Part shown: positions 59,753-64,000 of the stretch, piece by piece
How the letters are laid out: the number at the start of each line of letters is the position of its first letter
Numbering within the stretch: position 1 is the stretch's first letter
NCBI RefSeq assembly: GCF_002258785.1
Contig: NZ_NOYI01000024.1
Coordinates: 163,218 to 227,217 of the forward strand
Source: Rhodococcus sp. 06-235-1A
Lineage (GTDB): Bacteria > Actinomycetota > Actinomycetes > Mycobacteriales > Mycobacteriaceae
Reading direction: 5' to 3'
DNA: 64,000 bases
The notes under the pieces: generated by a model
Databases searched by the model: none
Told to the model about the DNA's origin: nothing
The model's input: the letters and a program-made list of their open reading frames with translations, nothing else
Program-made: the position numbers and the translations under genes

Positions 59753-60235
59753 TCACGAACTCTGCTGTGTTCGAGACCGGGGAGGGAACTGAACGGGAAC
59801 TGCCGGCTGCTCACGAGCTGCCGAACACTGTGCGCAGAAGCCCCAATAAATGACTTCCGCCTCGTCGATGGTGAAACCGACGGAGTCCGATGCCGTCAGA
59901 CACGGCGTTTCGCCGACGGCGCAGTCCACGTCCGCGATGACGCCGCAGGAGCGGCACACGGCGTGGTGGTGGTTGTCGCCGACGCGGGATTCGTATCGGG
60001 CGGGCGAACCCGCCGGCTCGATACGGCGAACCAGTCGCGCCACGGTCAACGCGTTGAGAACGTCGTACACGGTTTGCCGCGATACCTCGGGCAAAGCCGC
60101 TCGCACGAGTCCGAGAATTGTGTCGGTGTCTGCATGCGGATTGCTCTCGACAACCTCGAGCACCGCGACCCGCGGACGGGTCACGCGCATGTCGGCAGTG
60201 CGCAACTGCTCCGCATGCGGCGAGATCGGCATCAC
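59753..60235 (-). CDS. furA: Fur family regulator FurA of katG
   Basis: The 160-residue Fur protein has HTH residues around LPEVSRQTVYDVLNALT. Metal and zinc sites are HHHAVCRSC (89-97) and a second Cys pair FCAQC (Cys134, Cys137). In mycobacteria FurA represses furA-katG and is released by peroxide. It starts with GTG 7 bases after a -10 box (leaderless), followed at once by an ATG that could also serve. Confidence 0.92.
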   Translation of the reverse strand: MMPISPHAEQLRTADMRVTRPRVAVLEVVESNPHADTDTILGLVRAALPEVSRQTVYDVLNALTVARLVRRIEPAGSPARYESRVGDNHHHAVCRSCGVIADVDCAVGETPCLTASDSVGFTIDEAEVIYWGFCAQCSAAREQPAVPVQFPPRSRTQQSS

Positions 60236-60242
60236 GGCAGCC

Positions 60243-60272
60243 AGTATCCTCCGGCTTTCTGGACTAAGTCAA
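60243..60272 (-). promoter_or_regulatory. furA promoter
   Basis: On the minus strand TTGACT (60272-60267), 18 bases, GATACT (60248-60243), then 7 bases to the GTG of furA. The A/T-rich sequence around the -35 (AAGTCAAGTATTC) fits an autoregulatory FurA box. Confidence 0.75.
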
Positions 60273-60318
60273 GTATTCGGTCGAATCCGTCGGCTTGGAC
60301 CACACACGCAATCCCTCG

Positions 60319-60588
60319 TCAGGCCAACGCCAGAAACAGCTTTTCGAGTTCCGCCTCGGACATCGGCTCCTTACCGTCTGCACTCTCACCCGTCATGCAC
60401 TCACGCAGACCTGTCGCCACGATCTTGAATCCAGCTTTGTCCAGTGCACGCGAGACAGCAGCGAGCTGGGTGACGACGTCCTTGCAATCCCGACCGTTCT
60501 CGATCATCCCGATGACGCCGGCAAGCTGACCGTGTGCGCGCTTGAGTCGGTTGAGTACCAGTGCAATGCTGTCTTCGTCGCCGATCAT
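60319..60588 (-). CDS. CsoR-family repressor of the CstR (persulfide-sensor) type
   Basis: The 89-residue helical protein has the family pattern LNRLKRAHGQLAGVIGMIE and two cysteines: Cys35 in GRDCKDVVTQ and Cys64 in GLRECM. The copper-binding His of CsoR, four residues before the second Cys, is Gly60. The CKDV context is that of CstR, which senses persulfides with its Cys pair. ATG at 60588 with AGGGG upstream. Last gene of the MMPL-DUF302 operon, probably its autorepressor. Confidence 0.82.
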   Translation of the reverse strand: MIGDEDSIALVLNRLKRAHGQLAGVIGMIENGRDCKDVVTQLAAVSRALDKAGFKIVATGLRECMTGESADGKEPMSEAELEKLFLALA

Positions 60589-60640
60589 GTCGATCCCCTC
60601 GCTGGTGGTGATGTCGAGCTCGATGGTACCCCCGGGGGCA

Positions 60641-61060
60641 TCAGGCAGGGTTGGATCCACGCCCGCCGAGAGCAGCGATGGCCGCCTCCAGCTTGGTTGT
60701 CGCTTCTGCGGCGACCGAGGCCAGTTCCGGCTCACCGGTGACCTCGACCATGATGGCCGGGTTCATCGCCTCGACGATCACCGATCCCGGTGCCGCCGTG
60801 TCGTCACGCACGATCACGTTGCACGGCAACAGCAACCCGATCTGCTTCATGACACCGACCGCACGGTGAGCCAGCCCGGGGTTGCATGCACCGAGGATCG
60901 AGTAGCGCTCCATGTCCTCGCCGAGCTTCGCTTTCAGTGTCGCCTGCATGTCGATCTCGGTGAGGACTCCGAAACCCTGTTCCGACAGCGCTCTTTTCGT
61001 GCTGTCGATCGCGTCGGCGAAATCGGTGTCGGTCAGTGTGGTGGACAGTGCGATGTTCAT
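60641..61060 (-). CDS. DUF302 family protein
   Basis: The 139-residue soluble protein has the DUF302 pattern STKRALSEQGFGVLTEIDMQ, YSILGACNPGLAHRAVGV and LLLPCNVIVRDD. It contains two Cys in conserved places. DUF302 proteins often travel with sulfur or metal stress genes; biochemical role unknown. It lies between the MMPL transporter and the CstR-like repressor. Confidence 0.87.
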   Translation of the reverse strand: MNIALSTTLTDTDFADAIDSTKRALSEQGFGVLTEIDMQATLKAKLGEDMERYSILGACNPGLAHRAVGVMKQIGLLLPCNVIVRDDTAAPGSVIVEAMNPAIMVEVTGEPELASVAAEATTKLEAAIAALGGRGSNPA

Positions 61061-61102
61061 GATGTCTCCTCGAAAATTGTTGTGGCAGTGTGAGCTGTTG
61101 AT

Positions 61103-63256
61103 TCAGTGAGAAAAGCGGATGGAGGGCAGGACGGCACGTAGCCATGCCGGCGACCACCATGCGCCGTGTCCGGTCAGCCGTAGCAGGACCGGAAGCAGGA
61201 CGAGTCGAACCAGGAACGCGTCGAGCAGTACCGCAACGCCCAGGATGATGCCCATCTCTTTCGGAGGCAACGGATCCGACAGTGCGAATGTGAAGAACAC
61301 TGCCACCATCACCGCCGCTGCGGCAAAGATGACTCGTCCCGAGTGGGCCAACCCGTCCACCTGAGCAGCCTTGGGATCACCGGAGCGCTCGTAGTGCTCC
61401 TTGGCGGTAGCCAGGAGGAACACCGTGTAGTCCATGGCGATGGCGAAGATCATCGCGAAGAAGAAGACCGGGCCCCAACCGTCGAGGAATCCCTGAGGCG
61501 TGAAGCCCAGCAGCGAGGATCCGTGGCCGTCCTGGAAGATCAACTTGGCGACGCCGAACGCCGCCGCGGTGGACAGCAGGCTCACCGCGGTGCCGAGCAA
61601 CGCGATGAGCGGAGCCTGAAGCGCCACCAGGAGCAGTACGAATCCGAGAACCAGGATGATCCCGACGACTATCGGCAGGTAGTCGTTCAAGGCCTGCTGC
61701 AGGTCCAGGTTCTCGGCCGGCGCTCCGCCGACGAGTGCCGAATCGGGCAGTGTCGATCGCAGATCGGCGAGAATGGAGCCCATCGCGTCGTCGGACGGAT
61801 CCACCGACGGAATTGCCTGCAGCAGAGCAAATCCCGAACCGTCATCAGCGCTCTCCGGCGGCGTCACCATCGAAATCGCGTCGACCCCCGCAGCGACGGT
61901 TGCGGTCTCGACCGCATCCGCGTCGGGAACCACGATCTGCAGCGAACCCGGTGCGCCCGGTCCGAATTGGGCCTGAACGAGCTCGTAGCCCTGCCGCACC
62001 GGGGCATCCTCGGGCACCACCGCGATCGACGGCACTGCCACCTTCAGCCCGAGCACCGGGAGGGCGAGCGCAATCAGAATCCCCACCGACACGACCGCGA
62101 ACGGCCACGGGTGCTTGTGCAACAGCTCGCCCCATGCGGCGAACTTCGGGGACCGATGTACCTGACGCTTGGCGTACGGCAACGAGGCGGCGTCGACCTT
62201 GGGTCCGAGCGCACCCAACGCCGCTGGGAGCAGTGTCATCGTCGCCAGCAACACGAAGGCGACGGCCAGCATGATCCCGACAGCCATCGTGCGCACCGCC
62301 GGCGCGGGGACCAGCAACACTGCAGACAGACTCACCAGCACCGTCAGCCCGGACAACACGACAGCCTTGCCTGCGGTGTCCATGGTTTCGGCGACGGCAG
62401 CCCGAGGGTCGGCGTTCCGCAAAGCGTCCCGGAATCGCGCGACGATGAACAGCGCGTAGTCGATTCCCAGCGCGAGGGCGAACATCATCGCAAAGTTCAT
62501 GGCCCACACCGAGATCGGCGTGACACCGTTGAGCAGAACGAGGCCACCGGCGGAGGCGACGAGCCCCACGACGGTGAGCAGCAGCGGCAAGCCGGCGGCG
62601 ACGAGTGAGCCGAACGCGAGCACCATGATCGCCAATGTGACCGGCCAGGAGAACAATTCGGCTTGGATCATCGCGTCGTGGTTCGCCTTGTTGAAGTCCG
62701 ACCACAGCGCCGACGAGCCGGTGGGATACACCTCGATTCCGTCGCCAGAGAGCCCGGTCAACCGCTCCTTCACATCGTCGACGGCCTTCACCATCTCGTC
62801 GGTCGTGCCGTTCGCTCCGGCGATGACGATGCCGGTTCGGCCGTCCGGACTGATCGTCATATCCGGTTGCGGCGCAACGACATCCCCGAATCTGGCGTCA
62901 CCGGCGAACACGTCGGATACGTCGGCAATCACCGCCTGTACGGCGGGATCGGTGATGGGTGCTGCATCGGAGTGGACCACCACCTGCACCGCCGCAGAGG
63001 AGTTGCCGCCGAAATGCTGCTGGGCCAATTCTCGAACCTGAGCGGATTCGGATCCGTTCGCCTGCCACCCCGCTCCCGCCAGAGAAGTGAAGACCGAGGG
63101 CGCAAACGAACCGAGGCCGATCAACGCGATGAGCCACACGCCGAACACCCAATGGCGATGGGTCACCATCGAAGCACCCGCACGGCCGAGTAGGCCTGGC
63201 CCATTCGCGGGCAGGTCATCAGGTGAACGAAGAGTTTCGGCATCGCGCAGCGACAT
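61103..63256 (-). CDS. MMPL/RND family transporter
   Basis: The 717-residue membrane protein has 11-12 helices, a large loop after helix 1 (about residues 50-190) and repeated SSD-type segments (FAMMFALALGIDYALFIVARF, FAMIFAIAMDYTVFLLATA). The proton-relay Asp-Tyr pairs are kept in both (GIDYALF and AMDYTVF). MMPL proteins move lipids or small molecules across the membrane with proton energy. ATG at 63256 has AGGAG upstream. First gene of the operon. Confidence 0.92.
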   Translation of the reverse strand: MSLRDAETLRSPDDLPANGPGLLGRAGASMVTHRHWVFGVWLIALIGLGSFAPSVFTSLAGAGWQANGSESAQVRELAQQHFGGNSSAAVQVVVHSDAAPITDPAVQAVIADVSDVFAGDARFGDVVAPQPDMTISPDGRTGIVIAGANGTTDEMVKAVDDVKERLTGLSGDGIEVYPTGSSALWSDFNKANHDAMIQAELFSWPVTLAIMVLAFGSLVAAGLPLLLTVVGLVASAGGLVLLNGVTPISVWAMNFAMMFALALGIDYALFIVARFRDALRNADPRAAVAETMDTAGKAVVLSGLTVLVSLSAVLLVPAPAVRTMAVGIMLAVAFVLLATMTLLPAALGALGPKVDAASLPYAKRQVHRSPKFAAWGELLHKHPWPFAVVSVGILIALALPVLGLKVAVPSIAVVPEDAPVRQGYELVQAQFGPGAPGSLQIVVPDADAVETATVAAGVDAISMVTPPESADDGSGFALLQAIPSVDPSDDAMGSILADLRSTLPDSALVGGAPAENLDLQQALNDYLPIVVGIILVLGFVLLLVALQAPLIALLGTAVSLLSTAAAFGVAKLIFQDGHGSSLLGFTPQGFLDGWGPVFFFAMIFAIAMDYTVFLLATAKEHYERSGDPKAAQVDGLAHSGRVIFAAAAVMVAVFFTFALSDPLPPKEMGIILGVAVLLDAFLVRLVLLPVLLRLTGHGAWWSPAWLRAVLPSIRFSH

Positions 63257-63330
63257 GGTTCTCCTATACGGGTGGGGGTATCGATCAGAGCAGAGGGAAC
63301 CCCCGAGCGATCGAACGTGCCCACCATCGC

Positions 63331-63383
63331 ATATGCCCAAGGGGGTATGCAAGTACCCCTGGGGGTATCACCCCAGGGGTACT
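63331..63383. promoter_or_regulatory. CsoR/CstR-type operator cluster
   Basis: Left arm AGTACCCCTGGGG (63352-63364) and its exact complement (63371-63383) flank GTATCA. Within and beside it GGGGGTAT occurs at 63341-63348 and 63361-63368, and again at 63274-63281. CsoR and CstR operators have TACCCC/GGGGTA half-sites of this kind. It lies upstream of the MMPL operon. Confidence 0.75.
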
Positions 63384-63421
63384 CGAATCACACCATGCGC
63401 GCCGTTGCAGTCAGCCGCCGA

Positions 63422-63886
63422 TCAGTGCCGACCGTTCCATTGCTTCTCTATCCCCCGCAGAACCTCTAGTGTCTGGGCAGAGTCCGCATCGACCGCCATC
63501 CGCGACCGAGCTCGCTCGAGTGCCCGCTCGGCGCGCCGAACCGCACGGTGCCCCGAGTCTGTGGCCTCGACCATGTACTGCTGCCGATTTCGCGGATTGA
63601 CGCTTCGCACCAGCAGTCCCGCCTCGACGAGACTGGCCGTCGTGGCGGTGATACTCGTCCGGTGCCGCACCAACTCCCGCGACAGCGCACTGTAGGACAT
63701 CGGCCCTCGCCTGGACACCAGTTCCAGCACCTCGTACCTCGCCCAGCTCAGCCCTTGCGCGTCCAGCGCCTCCGCCAGACGAACCCGCGCGGCCGACGCC
63801 ATCCGCAGCACCGTCGACACGATTTCGAGCTCGGTGGAATGCACCGGAGAGGTACCACCGTCGAACGATTCAGCGAGGGCAGTCAT
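63422..63886 (-). CDS. MarR family regulator
   Basis: The 154-residue protein has a winged helix (MSYSALSRELVRHRTSITATTASL, about residues 63-86) and dimerising helices at both ends. It is directly upstream of the operator cluster and the MMPL operon on the same strand. Target unknown; the adjacent transporter or biotin carboxylase are candidates. Confidence 0.87.
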   Translation of the reverse strand: MTALAESFDGGTSPVHSTELEIVSTVLRMASAARVRLAEALDAQGLSWARYEVLELVSRRGPMSYSALSRELVRHRTSITATTASLVEAGLLVRSVNPRNRQQYMVEATDSGHRAVRRAERALERARSRMAVDADSAQTLEVLRGIEKQWNGRH

Positions 63887-63898
63887 CGGACACTCCCC

Positions 63899-64000
63899 TA
63901 CTTGATTTCGGTGAGGACGGTGCCTTGGGTGATGGCGTCGCCTGCGGTGACGGTCAGGCCGGTGACGGTGCCTGCTTTGTGGGCGGTGACGGGGTTTTCC
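63899..64000 (-). CDS. C-terminus of biotin carboxylase/biotin carrier protein (cut by window edge)
   Basis: The minus-strand frame reads ENPVTAHKAGTVTGLTVTAG and DAITQGTVLTEIK before the TAG stop. This is the end of a biotinyl domain (the part just after the AMKM biotin site), as in acetyl/propionyl-CoA carboxylase alpha chains. The upstream part, including the biotinylated Lys, lies beyond base 64000. Confidence 0.85.

Noticed and set aside
1..64000. CRISPR arrays, tRNA or rRNA genes, insertion sequences, prophage
   Set aside because: No regularly spaced repeats, no cloverleaf or rRNA-like sequence, and no transposase, integrase or phage structural proteins were seen. All genes fit one base composition and codon use, except the AT-rich spot near 34500-34550.

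Overview
The window looks like a chromosomal piece of a high-GC actinobacterium, most likely Rhodococcus or a close relative. The reasons are the protein types (mycobacterial-style FurA/KatG pair, DUF5709, Dps, PucR and Lrp regulators, MMPL transporter), many GTG/TTG starts, frequent ATGA/GTGA/TTGA overlaps, and promoters whose -10 box lies so close to the start codon that leaderless transcripts are likely. I see no rRNA, tRNA, transposase, phage gene or CRISPR array. This is inference from sequence reading only; no database search was run.

Region 1 (1-8607) is mixed housekeeping and accessory: a Bax-inhibitor-1 family membrane protein (cut by the window edge), DUF5709, an rRNA-methyltransferase-like protein, peroxiredoxin, protein tyrosine phosphatase, a membrane-anchored ABM-domain protein, an Lrp regulator translationally coupled to a D-amino-acid-oxidase-like flavoprotein, and a TetR/DHA2 efflux pair with a palindromic operator. 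Region 2 (8609-16145) is branched-chain amino acid catabolism: E1alpha, E1beta, E2 and a second, fused E1alpha-beta in one operon, a divergent Lrp regulator, and a Val/Leu/Phe dehydrogenase that would feed it 2-oxo acids.

Region 3 (16234-29363) is the most coherent metabolic block. Amino-acid permease, lysine/arginine 2-monooxygenase-like flavoprotein, C-N hydrolase, guanidinobutyrase-like ureohydrolase, GABA transaminase and succinate-semialdehyde dehydrogenase together spell a complete oxygenative route from arginine (or, in part, lysine) to succinate. An XRE-cupin regulator and two PucR regulators accompany them.

Region 4 (29587-36000) holds stress and envelope genes: a 51-aa basic protein coupled to TerC, Dps, CsbD, a protein of unknown function, an EAL protein coupled to a CdaR-like regulator, and a secreted lipase. 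Several genes here and at 47-49 kb carry GTTT-N15-17-GGGTAT-like promoters expected for a SigB/SigF-type stress sigma factor. Region 5 (37039-46379) is a glycosyltransferase island: four tightly overlapping minus-strand glycosyltransferases, divergent from a WcbI-type putative acetyltransferase and a fused GT4-GT2 protein, followed by a CDP-alcohol phosphotransferase-like protein with an altered motif.

Region 6 (46414-60272) contains an Ohr/OsmC protein, a ferritin-like-family protein, a zinc alcohol dehydrogenase, a haem-oxygenase-fold protein, a CDGSH protein, a HemK-like methyltransferase, a STAS protein coupled to a single-cysteine SQR-like flavoprotein, a glutaminase-STAS fusion, a Tat-exported molybdenum hydroxylase pair, KatG and FurA. 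Region 7 (60319-64000) is an MMPL transporter / DUF302 / CstR-like repressor operon behind a striking palindromic GC-rich operator, a MarR regulator, and the 3' end of a biotin carboxylase gene.
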